Assembly: GCA_007135935.1 (NCBI GenBank)
Contig: SLIA01000165.1
Location: 1-39,492 of the forward strand
From: Wenzhouxiangella sp.
GTDB lineage: Bacteria > Pseudomonadota > Gammaproteobacteria > Xanthomonadales > Wenzhouxiangellaceae
Reading direction: 5' to 3'
DNA: 39,492 bases
Shown: one piece after another, positions 7,641-15,380 of the stretch
Layout of the letters: each line of letters opens with the position of its first letter
How positions within the stretch are numbered: the first letter of the stretch is position 1
Made by a program: the position numbers and the translations under genes
The notes under the pieces: generated by a model
The model's database searches: none
What the model saw: the letters and a program-made list of their open reading frames with translations, nothing else
Told to the model about the DNA's origin: nothing

Positions 7641-9668
7641 TCACTCCAGCCCGTAGTCCAGTCGGTGATCAGGCGGGTCGCCGCCCTCGCCTTTCAGGTA
7701 GTGATCCATCCAGCGCATCAGGCGCAGGCCGTAATCCCAGCGCGACGCGGCCCGCTGGTTGCCGTGGCCTTCGCCGCGATACAGTACCAGGCGCACCGGT
7801 GGCGGATCGTCCTGCAGGGTGAGATACCGATACAGGATGCGTGACTGGGTCGGGTCGACTCGCGGATCGGCATCGCCGTGCAGGATCAGGATGGGAGTCT
7901 CAGCCTGGCTGGCGTAATAGATCGGACTGGCCTTGCGGTACATGTCCCAATCCTCCCAGGGCCAGGACAGGTAATGCACCAGGTAGAGCTCCTGCGGGAT
8001 ATCCGAGGTTCCCATCATCGCGATCTTGTCAGAGATGCCGACATTCATCACGGCCGCAGCAAAGCGCTCGCTGTAGTAGGTCGCACCCCAGGCCGAAGCA
8101 TAACCGCCATAGGAACCGCCGGTGATGCCAACCCGGTCGCCGTCGACCAGCCCCCGATCGATCAGGTAATCCACGCCGTCGATCAGGTCGTCGAACTCTT
8201 CGGCAGCCGGCCGCCCCTGTGAAGTCAGCGCAAATTCCACCCCGCGCCCGGTGCTGCCCCGGTAGTTCGGGTAGAACATGAAGTAGCCTTCGGCGGCGGC
8301 ATGGTGGGCCGGCAGGTTGTAGGTGGTCAGCCAGCCGTTAGAGTAATGCGCTTCGGGACCGCCATGGACGGCAAGAATGAGCGGATACTCCTGCCCTTCG
8401 CGATAATCCAGCGGCCAGACCAGCATACCCTCGATCTCCAGGCCATCACGCGCGCTGTAGGTGACCACTTCCTGGCGCGCCAGCTCGCGCTCGGCCAGCC
8501 AGTCGTTGGACACGGTCAGGCGCTCGACCGACCCGCCCTCGAAGGCATGGACTTCGCGCGGATAGTCCACGGTCGATGCACCCAGAACGATGCGCCCGGT
8601 GTCGGATACGCTGAGCAGGTCGAAGATGAGTCCATCGCGTTGTTTGATCGTTTCCTCGCCGCTGCCATCGGCGCCTATGGCCCCGAGGCGCGCTTCCACG
8701 CCTTCATAGCTGATGAAGACGATTTCCTGACTGGAGCGCCAGTCGACATGCCAGACATGCCCTTCCAGGTCGGGCAGAAGATTGCTCCATTCCCCGCCCT
8801 CGCCGCTGGCCACCATCAGACGGCCTTCGCGCGTATCGTGAATGCTCTCGGTTCCGATGAAAGCGATGAAATCGCCATCCGGGCTCCATGACCAGTCTCC
8901 GAGCTTGCCGGGGTTTTCGATACGCCCGACTTCCGCCCCGTCGAGGTCGAGAATGCGCAGCCGCTGGAACATCAGCGTGTCATCGACCAGTTGACGTGGA
9001 GTGACCGCCACGGCCAGACGATCGCCGGCCGGCGACCATTGCACGCGTTGCACCGAACCCTCGATGTCCAGGGGATCGACCTCGGCACCGGGGTCATCGA
9101 CATCGACCAGCCAGACACGGCGCGGTTTCCAGTCTTCCTCGTAGACGATCTGGGTAAAGCCCTTGTCCCATTCGGCCTTGAGTTCGTCGGAGTCCGGCTC
9201 CTGGGAAATCAGCGCGACCTGCTCACCATCGGGACTGAAGCTGTAGCCCTGGACACCCGTCCCGACGGTCGCGACCCGGCGCGCCTCACCGCCGGCAACC
9301 GGCAACTTGTAGAGTGCGGTGTGCTCGTCGCTCCTGCGCTGATCGAGAAAGGTAACGGCCGAACTGTCGGGCAACCAGCCTATCGATTGCACATTGACCT
9401 CGCCACCAATGAAAACGCGGCTCTCGCCTTCCGGATCGATGACATGCAACTCGCTGAAGGCCCCGCCATCTTCCTGAGTGCTGAGGTCGCGCGGGACGAC
9501 CCGGGTGTAGGCAATACGCTCTCCATCCGGGCTGACGGCAATCTGACCGACCTGCTCGAGCCTGGCGATATCCTCCAGGGTCAGGCCGTCGGCCATGGCC
9601 AGCGGCAGATAGAACAGTGCGGCCAGAAGCACCGCGCTTACCGAACCGCCAAAAAACGGTCTGTTCAT
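7641..9668 (-). CDS. S9 family prolyl oligopeptidase-like peptidase, secreted
   Basis: The product (675 aa) has a signal peptide (about 1-26, ending AMADG), a seven-bladed beta-propeller region (about 30-390) with repeated SPDG motifs (IAVSPDGERIAYT, YSFSPDGEQVALIS, WSWSPDGDFIAFIG) and a C-terminal alpha/beta hydrolase. The catalytic triad is visible: Ser519 in GGSYGGY, Asp601 in HGDADPRVDP and His635 in GEGHGNQ. PLILAVHGGPEAHY gives the oxyanion loop. It resembles the S9C acylaminoacyl-peptidase / dipeptidyl-peptidase group and probably degrades short peptides in the periplasm. AGAGGAAG is 5 bases before the ATG. It is divergent from the CsiV-like gene and looks like a single-gene unit. Confidence 0.9.
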   Translation of the reverse strand: MNRPFFGGSVSAVLLAALFYLPLAMADGLTLEDIARLEQVGQIAVSPDGERIAYTRVVPRDLSTQEDGGAFSELHVIDPEGESRVFIGGEVNVQSIGWLPDSSAVTFLDQRRSDEHTALYKLPVAGGEARRVATVGTGVQGYSFSPDGEQVALISQEPDSDELKAEWDKGFTQIVYEEDWKPRRVWLVDVDDPGAEVDPLDIEGSVQRVQWSPAGDRLAVAVTPRQLVDDTLMFQRLRILDLDGAEVGRIENPGKLGDWSWSPDGDFIAFIGTESIHDTREGRLMVASGEGGEWSNLLPDLEGHVWHVDWRSSQEIVFISYEGVEARLGAIGADGSGEETIKQRDGLIFDLLSVSDTGRIVLGASTVDYPREVHAFEGGSVERLTVSNDWLAERELARQEVVTYSARDGLEIEGMLVWPLDYREGQEYPLILAVHGGPEAHYSNGWLTTYNLPAHHAAAEGYFMFYPNYRGSTGRGVEFALTSQGRPAAEEFDDLIDGVDYLIDRGLVDGDRVGITGGSYGGYASAWGATYYSERFAAAVMNVGISDKIAMMGTSDIPQELYLVHYLSWPWEDWDMYRKASPIYYASQAETPILILHGDADPRVDPTQSRILYRYLTLQDDPPPVRLVLYRGEGHGNQRAASRWDYGLRLMRWMDHYLKGEGGDPPDHRLDYGLE

Positions 9669-9729
9669 GTGAACTTCCTCTCATTCCGCTTCAGATATAG
9701 GCCCCGAAAGATAACAGAAGCCTTTCAAC

Positions 9730-9760
9730 GTGACCATGATCCATTCCCGTCGGTTAAACT
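9730..9760 (+). promoter_or_regulatory. Possible promoter of the CsiV-like gene, -10 eight bases before ATG
   Basis: TAAACT (9755-9760) precedes the ATG at 9769 by 8 bases, and a weak -35-like GTGACC (9730-9735) lies 19 bases upstream. With no Shine-Dalgarno visible this would give a leaderless or nearly leaderless transcript. Confidence 0.35.
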
Positions 9761-9768
9761 CTCATTCG

Positions 9769-10773
9769 ATGAAAGCCTTCCTGCCCAGACTCACTTTCTC
9801 CGTGGCCCTGCTCATGCTGCCGGCCACTCTGATCGCCGACCTCGATACCCCGCACTACCGGGTCGAGATTATCGTGTTCGCGCATGTCGAGGGCCGCTCG
9901 GATGCCCGCAGCGCAGACGAAATCGCGGATTTTACCGCGCTGACCGATCCGGTCTTCCGGGCCCGCAAGGCGAGCATGCCGGCTGCCGATGACAGCGTCG
10001 ATCCGCCGGTTTCCATGGACGATGCACACGAAGATGTTCTGCACGAGGACGGCCTGCACTCTGACGATGAGCGCGAAGACGATGCCGTGCACGATCCGGA
10101 ATCCGACGCTCTGGCACGCGAGCAGGCCCGCGAGGCCGAGCTGGAGGCGGTTCTCGAACTGATCGACACGCTCGCCGACCTGGAAGAAGGCGCCTTGATG
10201 CCTGAGTTGCCGGTCTGGCCCGAACCGTACCTGGCCCTGGAGGAACTGTCGCCCAAAATGGCGCGTGCGCTGGCAAGACTGGAAGGCAGTTCGGCCCACA
10301 AGGTGCTTTCCTGGCGAGCCTGGCACCAGCCACTGGCATCCGGCTCGGTCGGCAATCGCGTGCGAATTCACGACGATCATCCCGTCGCCGCCGACTGGAT
10401 TGCGCTGACACCCAGCGGTACCGTCGCCCCCGTTGGAGACGAGTCGCTGGACAGCCACGATTACCAACCGCTGTTCCACTACCGCCTCGACGGCGGGGTG
10501 CGTCTTCGCCAGCGCCAGTTCATGCATCTGGAAAGCGACCTGCACTGGCGCGTTCGGCAGGAACCCTCACCGTGGCCGAGCACCCTTGACCTTGATGAAG
10601 ACACCGCCGGCAAGTTCAGGGTCCACCGGCTCGAGCAGAGTCGAACGGTCCGCCCCGGCCGACTGGAATACTTCGATTCCAGCTGGCTGGGCATGCTGGT
10701 GCTGATCGAACCGATCGCCCCCCTGGACGGCAGCGATGTCGATTTCGACGACGAACTTGCCGAGCGGGACTGA
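9769..10773 (+). CDS. CsiV-family periplasmic protein (peptidoglycan-binding, PF10972-like)
   Basis: The product (334 aa) has a signal peptide (MKAFLPRLTFSVALLMLPAT, to about 23), then HYRVEIIVFAHV and a C-terminal block LFHYRLDGGVRLRQRQFMHLESDLHWR and LEYFDSSWLGMLVLIEPI, the conserved ends of CsiV proteins. In Vibrio cholerae CsiV binds peptidoglycan and supports PBP1A/LpoA. Between the two blocks, residues about 75-130 form an Asp/Glu/His-rich linker (DDAHEDVLHEDGLHSDDE) that is probably disordered. The ATG at 9769 is preferred because it begins the signal peptide; it has no Shine-Dalgarno, but TAAACT lies 8 bases before it, suggesting a leaderless message. A longer reading from GTG 9730 is possible. 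An MFS gene follows 15 bases after the stop. Confidence 0.6.
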   Translation: MKAFLPRLTFSVALLMLPATLIADLDTPHYRVEIIVFAHVEGRSDARSADEIADFTALTDPVFRARKASMPAADDSVDPPVSMDDAHEDVLHEDGLHSDDEREDDAVHDPESDALAREQAREAELEAVLELIDTLADLEEGALMPELPVWPEPYLALEELSPKMARALARLEGSSAHKVLSWRAWHQPLASGSVGNRVRIHDDHPVAADWIALTPSGTVAPVGDESLDSHDYQPLFHYRLDGGVRLRQRQFMHLESDLHWRVRQEPSPWPSTLDLDEDTAGKFRVHRLEQSRTVRPGRLEYFDSSWLGMLVLIEPIAPLDGSDVDFDDELAERD

Positions 10774-10788
10774 CCCTGGAGTGTCCGG

Positions 10789-12111
10789 GTGAGGCATAAG
10801 CTGTTCAACAGCCGCAAGATCGAGCGCGTCTACCAGGCCTTGGTCAACGAAGAGGATGCGCGAGTCTGCAAGGATATCGATGAGCGTGCCTGCCGGGTGG
10901 TTCCGGGCAACTTCCTGTTGCAGGTCCTCACGCAGTTTTTCACCAAGCTCGGCGATGCCATTGCCAACCCGAAGACCATCCTGGCCTGGATGCTCAGCGC
11001 GCTCGGGGCCCCTGGTGTTTTTACTGCCTTCCTGGTCCCCATCCGGGAATCCGGCTCGCTGATACCCCAACTGCTCATTGCCAGTTACGTTCGACTGCAG
11101 GCCATCCGGAAATGGACCTTTGTGGCTGGCTGTGTACTTCAGGCCCTGGCCGTGTTCGCCATGGCGGTTGTGGCGATTACCCTGACCGGCACCGCCGCCG
11201 GATTCGGATTGCTGGGCGCACTGGTCGTCTTCAGCCTGTCGAGAGGGCTCTGCTCGGTGGCCTCCAAGGACGTGCTGGGCAAGACCGTTCCCAAGACACG
11301 TCGGGGCCGGGTCAGCGGCTGGTCGGAGTTTCTGGCCGGCCTGGTCACGGTCGGGGTCGGCATTATGCTGCTGCTGGATCTGCGGGATCCCGGCGACATG
11401 GGCACCTACCTCATCCTGCTGAGCGTGGCCGCCGGCCTGTGGCTGTTGGCGGCCGCCAGCTACGCCATGATCCGCGAGTTTCCCGGCGCCACGGAAGGTG
11501 GCGGCAATGCCATCACCGAAGGTCTGGGCCGTCTGAGGCTCCTGCGCGACGACCCGCCCTTTCGCAATTTCGTCATTGCCCGGTCGCTTCTGCTCTGTTC
11601 AGCGCTGAGTGCGCCGTTCTTCATCATGCTCGCGCATGAACAGACCGAAGGCGCCCTGCTGGTGCTGGGGCTGTTCGTCATGGCCGATGGCCTGGCCAGC
11701 CTGGTCTCGGCTCCCTTCTGGGGGCGGTTCGCCGATGCCTCCAGCCGCCGTGTCATGGTCTGGGCCGGTGGCGGTGCCGCCCTGACCGGTATCCTCCTGG
11801 TCGGCATCGTCAATGGCTTGCCGGCGCTGGCCGACAGCCAATGGCTCTATCCCCTGTTCTTCTTCATGCTGGCGGTAACCCATGCCGGTGTCAGGCTCGG
11901 TCGCAAGACCTACGTCGTCGATCTTGCCGGCGGCAACAAGCGCACCGACTATGTCGCGGTAAGCAACACCGTGATCGGCGTGGTGCTGCTGCTGGCCGGA
12001 GCCGTGGGTGCATTGTCGGCGGTGATGCCGGTCAGCGGCGTCATCCTGATTCTTGCCGGCATGGGTCTGGCCGGCGCCCTTCTCAGTGCCCGACTGCCGG
12101 AAGTGACCTGA
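10789..12111 (+). CDS. Major facilitator superfamily transporter
   Basis: The product (440 aa) is polytopic, with about 12 hydrophobic segments from residue 60 onward (IPQLLIASYVRLQAIRKWTFVAG, VVAITLTGTAAGFGLLGALVVFSL, LILLSVAAGLWLLAAASYAM, MLAVTHAGVRLGRKTYVVDL, VIGVVLLLAGAVGALSAVM). KTRRGRVSGWSEFLAG has the charged-loop character of the MFS 2-3 loop or its counterpart. The first about 45 residues are soluble and charged, longer than usual. The start is GTG with GGAG 7 bases upstream. The substrate cannot be read from sequence. It lies between the CsiV-like gene and an unknown anchored protein, with a 1-base gap to the latter, so the three are likely cotranscribed. Confidence 0.8.
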   Translation: MRHKLFNSRKIERVYQALVNEEDARVCKDIDERACRVVPGNFLLQVLTQFFTKLGDAIANPKTILAWMLSALGAPGVFTAFLVPIRESGSLIPQLLIASYVRLQAIRKWTFVAGCVLQALAVFAMAVVAITLTGTAAGFGLLGALVVFSLSRGLCSVASKDVLGKTVPKTRRGRVSGWSEFLAGLVTVGVGIMLLLDLRDPGDMGTYLILLSVAAGLWLLAAASYAMIREFPGATEGGGNAITEGLGRLRLLRDDPPFRNFVIARSLLLCSALSAPFFIMLAHEQTEGALLVLGLFVMADGLASLVSAPFWGRFADASSRRVMVWAGGGAALTGILLVGIVNGLPALADSQWLYPLFFFMLAVTHAGVRLGRKTYVVDLAGGNKRTDYVAVSNTVIGVVLLLAGAVGALSAVMPVSGVILILAGMGLAGALLSARLPEVT

Positions 12112-12112
12112 C

Positions 12113-13405
12113 ATGCGCCGAAAGTTTCCAGTTTTCAAGTTCGTCTTTGCGATTGTCGTGCTGGCTGTTGCCGCCACTGCCACCCTGTACTTTCACATCA
12201 CTCGCCAGGTCGACCGCGAGCTGGTTTCCCTGGCCTCTCTGGTCTCACCGGTCGGGAGCCTGGAGTGGGGCAGCATTCAACTGCATCCCTCCGGTCAACT
12301 GCGCATCCGCGACATAGGCTTTCAGCCCCACATGGTGGCTGGAGAAGCGCGCATCGGTCAGCTGGCCTTTACTGCGCCCAATCTGATCGAACTGTTGCAG
12401 GCCACCCGGGAGTTCGAAAGTGGCCGACTGCCGAAATCGCTGGGACTGTCGATTCGTGCTTTGCAGATTCCCATCGAGGACAGCGGCATTGATCGGCTGG
12501 GTGCCTTGTTTTCCAGCGGGCTTCCGTTCGAGGCGGCCGGCTGCGACGGCCGCGAGTCGCTGAAGTTCTCCGATCTGCCGGATCTGGATATCTGGAACCT
12601 GGTCAGCGACATCACGCTGGACTACCGTCTACTCAACGATGGCGAACGCATGTCGCTGCGAGTCAGCAATCACACCCAGTACCTGGCCGGAATGACCCTG
12701 GATGCACGGCTCCATCTGGGATCGGCCTCGCGTGACCTGGATCTGCTCGGCCGCGCCTGGGCCATGGCCCGACTGGAGCATATCGATCTGAGCTACGTCG
12801 ACCTGGGCCTGCGCGACCGACTGGATCGCTTCTGCGCCGGCGAACTCGACTTGTCCGTCGAGGCGTACCGTGACCGGCACATCGGCGCCTGGAGTACGGC
12901 CTGGACCTATCACGGCCTGGCGCCTTCGCGCGAAGTCGTGAACGCCTACCGACGCTTTGCCTCCGATCCGCAGACCATCGAAGCAGAGCTGACGCCGAAA
13001 CAGCGGCTGCCGTTGACGGCTTTCACCCGCCTGGAGCGCGCCGAACTGCTCGAACAACTCGACCTCAGCCTCAGCGTCAACCAGGGCAGCCCGGAACCGG
13101 CAAGCTTCCAGGCAGTGCCGGCCAGGGCCCGGAAGATCGTCGATGAATCCGCTGACGAAACCGTCGACGAGGACGGCCCGCAGGCAGCGCCCCGTCAGAC
13201 CCGCTGGACCGAGATTCCCATGGGCCGGGTTTCCGAACACACGGGTGATCGCGTCCGAATCACCACGACTGCCGGCGAACGCATCAGTGGCGAACTCGTT
13301 GAGGTGGATGCCGACTACCTGCACGTAAGCATCCGTGGCGTGGGAGGGTTTTACGTCCGCCCGTTTTCACGCGCTCGGGTCAGCGCCGTCGAAGTCAGGC
13401 AATAA
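12113..13405 (+). CDS. Unknown membrane-anchored periplasmic protein with C-terminal Sm/SH3-like barrel
   Basis: I do not recognise this 430-aa protein. It starts with a short basic segment and one membrane anchor (about 8-27: FVFAIVVLAVAATATLYFHI). The next 60 residues (VGSLEWGSIQLHPSGQLRIRDIGFQP, ARIGQLAFTAPNLIELL) have the strand pattern of AsmA/TamB-like envelope proteins. The middle is mixed alpha/beta. After an acidic, probably flexible linker (DESADETVDEDGPQ), the last about 55 residues (GRVSEHTGDRVRITTTAGER, then ISGELVEVDADYLHVSIR, ending SRARVSAVEV) look like a small Sm- or SH3-like five-strand barrel. The gene starts one base after the MFS stop and is probably translationally coupled to it. 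It converges on hinT with a 10-base gap. A role in envelope lipid or wall metabolism is only a guess. Confidence 0.7.
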   Translation: MRRKFPVFKFVFAIVVLAVAATATLYFHITRQVDRELVSLASLVSPVGSLEWGSIQLHPSGQLRIRDIGFQPHMVAGEARIGQLAFTAPNLIELLQATREFESGRLPKSLGLSIRALQIPIEDSGIDRLGALFSSGLPFEAAGCDGRESLKFSDLPDLDIWNLVSDITLDYRLLNDGERMSLRVSNHTQYLAGMTLDARLHLGSASRDLDLLGRAWAMARLEHIDLSYVDLGLRDRLDRFCAGELDLSVEAYRDRHIGAWSTAWTYHGLAPSREVVNAYRRFASDPQTIEAELTPKQRLPLTAFTRLERAELLEQLDLSLSVNQGSPEPASFQAVPARARKIVDESADETVDEDGPQAAPRQTRWTEIPMGRVSEHTGDRVRITTTAGERISGELVEVDADYLHVSIRGVGGFYVRPFSRARVSAVEVRQ

Positions 13406-13415
13406 CCCGTGCCGA

Positions 13416-13760
13416 TCAGCCCGGCGGCCACTGCATCTGTCGGCCGCCAAGCAGGTGCAGGTGAATGTGGTAGACAGACTGCCCACCGTGTTCATTGCAA
13501 TTGAACACCAGACGGTAACCGTCCTCGCTCAAACCTTCCTCTTCGGCGATACCACGCGCGGTCAGCACCATCCGCCCGACCAGGCCCGCATCTTCTTCCC
13601 CCAGATCGTTGAGGGTGGCAATACGCCGCTTCGGGATGATCAGTATGTGCACCGGCGCCTGCGGCTGAATGTCCCGGAACGCCAGGATTTCGTCATCTTC
13701 GAACACGATATCGGCCGGAATCTCGCGTTCGATGATCTTGAGGAACAGGTCGTTTGACAT
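13416..13760 (-). CDS. hinT: HIT-family purine nucleoside phosphoramidase (HinT type)
   Basis: The product (114 aa) is a full-length HIT protein. Residues 1-30 (FLKIIEREIPADIVFEDDEILAFRDI) and VHILIIPKRRIATLNDL are typical of HinT, and the catalytic HxHxH triad reads YHIHLHLLGG near the C-terminus. HinT hydrolyses AMP-lysine and other adenosine phosphoramidates in the cytoplasm. The ATG at 13758-13760 has AAGGAG 6 bases upstream; longer N-terminal readings have no support. It sits 16 bases downstream of the YciK-like reductase on the same strand and may be cotranscribed with it. Confidence 0.9.
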   Translation of the reverse strand: MSNDLFLKIIEREIPADIVFEDDEILAFRDIQPQAPVHILIIPKRRIATLNDLGEEDAGLVGRMVLTARGIAEEEGLSEDGYRLVFNCNEHGGQSVYHIHLHLLGGRQMQWPPG

Positions 13761-13776
13761 GGTGTACTCCTTGGAT

Positions 13777-14475
13777 TCAGCGGGTCGAGCAGGGGCAATC
13801 CCCCACCCGATCGATAACCCGGGCAGCGGCGCTGCCGGGCGAAGGCAGGTCTTGCGGCGATTCCGACGGCCAGGCGGCCGTGCGCAGCGGGCTGAAAAAC
13901 GGCCCCGGGTCGACTTCCATGAATCGCGGCCCAAGCCGTCCCGCCTCCTGCTCCAGCGACCGGACCATCTGCCGGCGACCCGCCTGGGCCACGCCGTATG
14001 CGGCCCAGTTGGCCGGTTTTTCCAGGCAATGCCCGTCGTTGATGAAAACGACCCTGCCCCCGTCGGTCTGCGACAACAGTGGCATCAATGCCACACTGAG
14101 CAGAAACGGACCGGTCAGCCCGGTCTGAATGCTTTTGAACCACTCCTCGGGCGGCTGATGCAACAGGGGACGCAGGGCGACGAATTCGGCGGCAGCGTGA
14201 AGCAGGACATCAAGGCGACCAAACTCGTTGTCCACGGTCTCGGCCAGCTTTGCGTATTCCTCCGGCCCTGCCCCGGTCAGGTCCAGTGGCATCAGGGCGG
14301 GTGGGGACAGGCCATCGGCGACGAGCCGGTCATGCAACTGGTTCAGGCCACGAGCGTTCCTGTCCAGAGCAATGCAGTCCTTGCCGGAGTCCAGCAACTG
14401 GCGCACCAGTTCGCTGCCCAGTGCCCCGGCTGCCCCGGTGATCAGCCAGACTGGCCGGTCGGTTTGCTTATCCAT
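13777..14475 (-). CDS. YciK-like short-chain dehydrogenase/reductase with degenerate active site
   Basis: The product (232 aa) has the SDR Rossmann motif TGAAGALG (about 13-20), DxLTG and LDVLLHAAAEF (the NAG strand). Alignment by eye to E. coli YciK places ANWAAYGVAQAGRRQM against ANWGAYAASKFATEGM and WPSESPQDLPSP against FPTEDPQKLKTP, so it belongs to that family. The catalytic residues are not intact: YxxxK reads YGVAQ, and the serine position falls in VVFINDGHC. It may therefore bind nucleotide without reducing a carbonyl. In Pseudomonas the yciK-like gene lies beside ubiG and mupP; here it is a few kilobases away, paired with hinT. No clear ribosome binding site precedes the ATG. Confidence 0.8.
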   Translation of the reverse strand: MDKQTDRPVWLITGAAGALGSELVRQLLDSGKDCIALDRNARGLNQLHDRLVADGLSPPALMPLDLTGAGPEEYAKLAETVDNEFGRLDVLLHAAAEFVALRPLLHQPPEEWFKSIQTGLTGPFLLSVALMPLLSQTDGGRVVFINDGHCLEKPANWAAYGVAQAGRRQMVRSLEQEAGRLGPRFMEVDPGPFFSPLRTAAWPSESPQDLPSPGSAAARVIDRVGDCPCSTR

Positions 14476-14595
14476 GTAGCGAGTGTCTCGAATGAACGAA
14501 TGCAGGTGGCGAATTGTCGCAGATCATGCGATCCGACACGAGATCGATGCCCAGGCGTTATGATGAGCTCACTGACACTGCCACGATAAACTCAA

Positions 14596-14880
14596 GTGCC
14601 TTTCTACGAATACATCTGCAGCGAAGCTCCCGGTTGCGAGCACTGTCGCGAAGCCTTTACCCAATTGCAGCGTCTCAGCGACTCGCCCCTGACGACCTGC
14701 CCGGCCTGCGGTTCGGCAATCCGCCGCGTCATCTCGGCCCCGAACCTGGTGGGGAATACTGCTTCGGATCTCAAACCCTCGACCATCGAGAAGGCCGGAT
14801 TCACGCAGTACCGCAAGATCGGCAAGGGCGTCTACGAAAAGTCGGCCGGCAAGGGCCCCGGCATCATCAGCGCGGATTGA
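14596..14880 (+). CDS. FmdB-family zinc-ribbon protein
   Basis: The product (94 aa) begins PFYEYIC and has one short zinc ribbon: C8, C14-EH-C17 and C35-PA-C38, as in the FmdB/CxxC_CxxC_SSSS regulatory family. A six-residue insertion separates YEYIC from the first CxxC. Conserved IRRVISAPNLVGN and a basic tail (KKGVYEKSAGK-like) follow. The biochemical role of the family is not known; related proteins may be regulators or translation-linked. The start is GTG at 14596, without a clear Shine-Dalgarno. It ends 5 bases before the Slp lipoprotein gene, so the two probably share a transcript. Confidence 0.8.
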   Translation: MPFYEYICSEAPGCEHCREAFTQLQRLSDSPLTTCPACGSAIRRVISAPNLVGNTASDLKPSTIEKAGFTQYRKIGKGVYEKSAGKGPGIISAD

Positions 14881-14885
14881 TCCCG

Positions 14886-15380
14886 ATGCACACAGCACGA
14901 TACCTGACTGCCATTGGCCTGCTGTTGCTGCTGGCCGGCGGCTGCGCGCAAAGCCCGGTAGCCCCGCGCGATGCAGAAGTTGCGCCCTACGGCCCTGCCC
15001 ATGTTCTGTCCGGCGACGCACCCGCCGGCGAAACCGTGGTCTGGGGCGGGCGCATCGTGGCTGTCAAACCGCTGGCCGATCGCACCGAACTGGTGATCGC
15101 CAGCTATCCCCTCGACCGGGCCGACCGTCCCCGCATCCGTGAGCGCGCCGGGGTCCGTTTCGTCATGGTCGATGCCCGTTTTCTCGAGCCGGTCGACTGG
15201 TCGCCGGGGCGGTTTGTCACCGTGCTGGGCACAATCGAGGGCATCGAAGATCGATTGACCGGTGAACACCTGCATGCCCACCCGGTCATCCATGCCGAGC
15301 GGGTCCACCTGTGGCCGGCAGATCCCGTCGAATGGCGGACGCAACCGGTCTTCAATATCGGCGTGGGCGTCAGGCTGTAA
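14886..15380 (+). CDS. Slp-family outer-membrane lipoprotein
   Basis: The product (164 aa) has a lipoprotein signal peptide ending LLAGGC with the lipidated cysteine at 20. The body (GETVVWGGRIVAVKPLADRTELVIASYPLD, RFLEPVDWSPGRFVTVLGTIEG, HPVIHAERVHLWP) matches the Slp/YeaY family of starvation- or stationary-phase-inducible outer-membrane lipoproteins. The ATG at 14886 was chosen because it starts the signal peptide. It overlaps the end of the convergent squalene/phytoene-synthase-like gene by 11 bases. Confidence 0.85.
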   Translation: MHTARYLTAIGLLLLLAGGCAQSPVAPRDAEVAPYGPAHVLSGDAPAGETVVWGGRIVAVKPLADRTELVIASYPLDRADRPRIRERAGVRFVMVDARFLEPVDWSPGRFVTVLGTIEGIEDRLTGEHLHAHPVIHAERVHLWPADPVEWRTQPVFNIGVGVRL

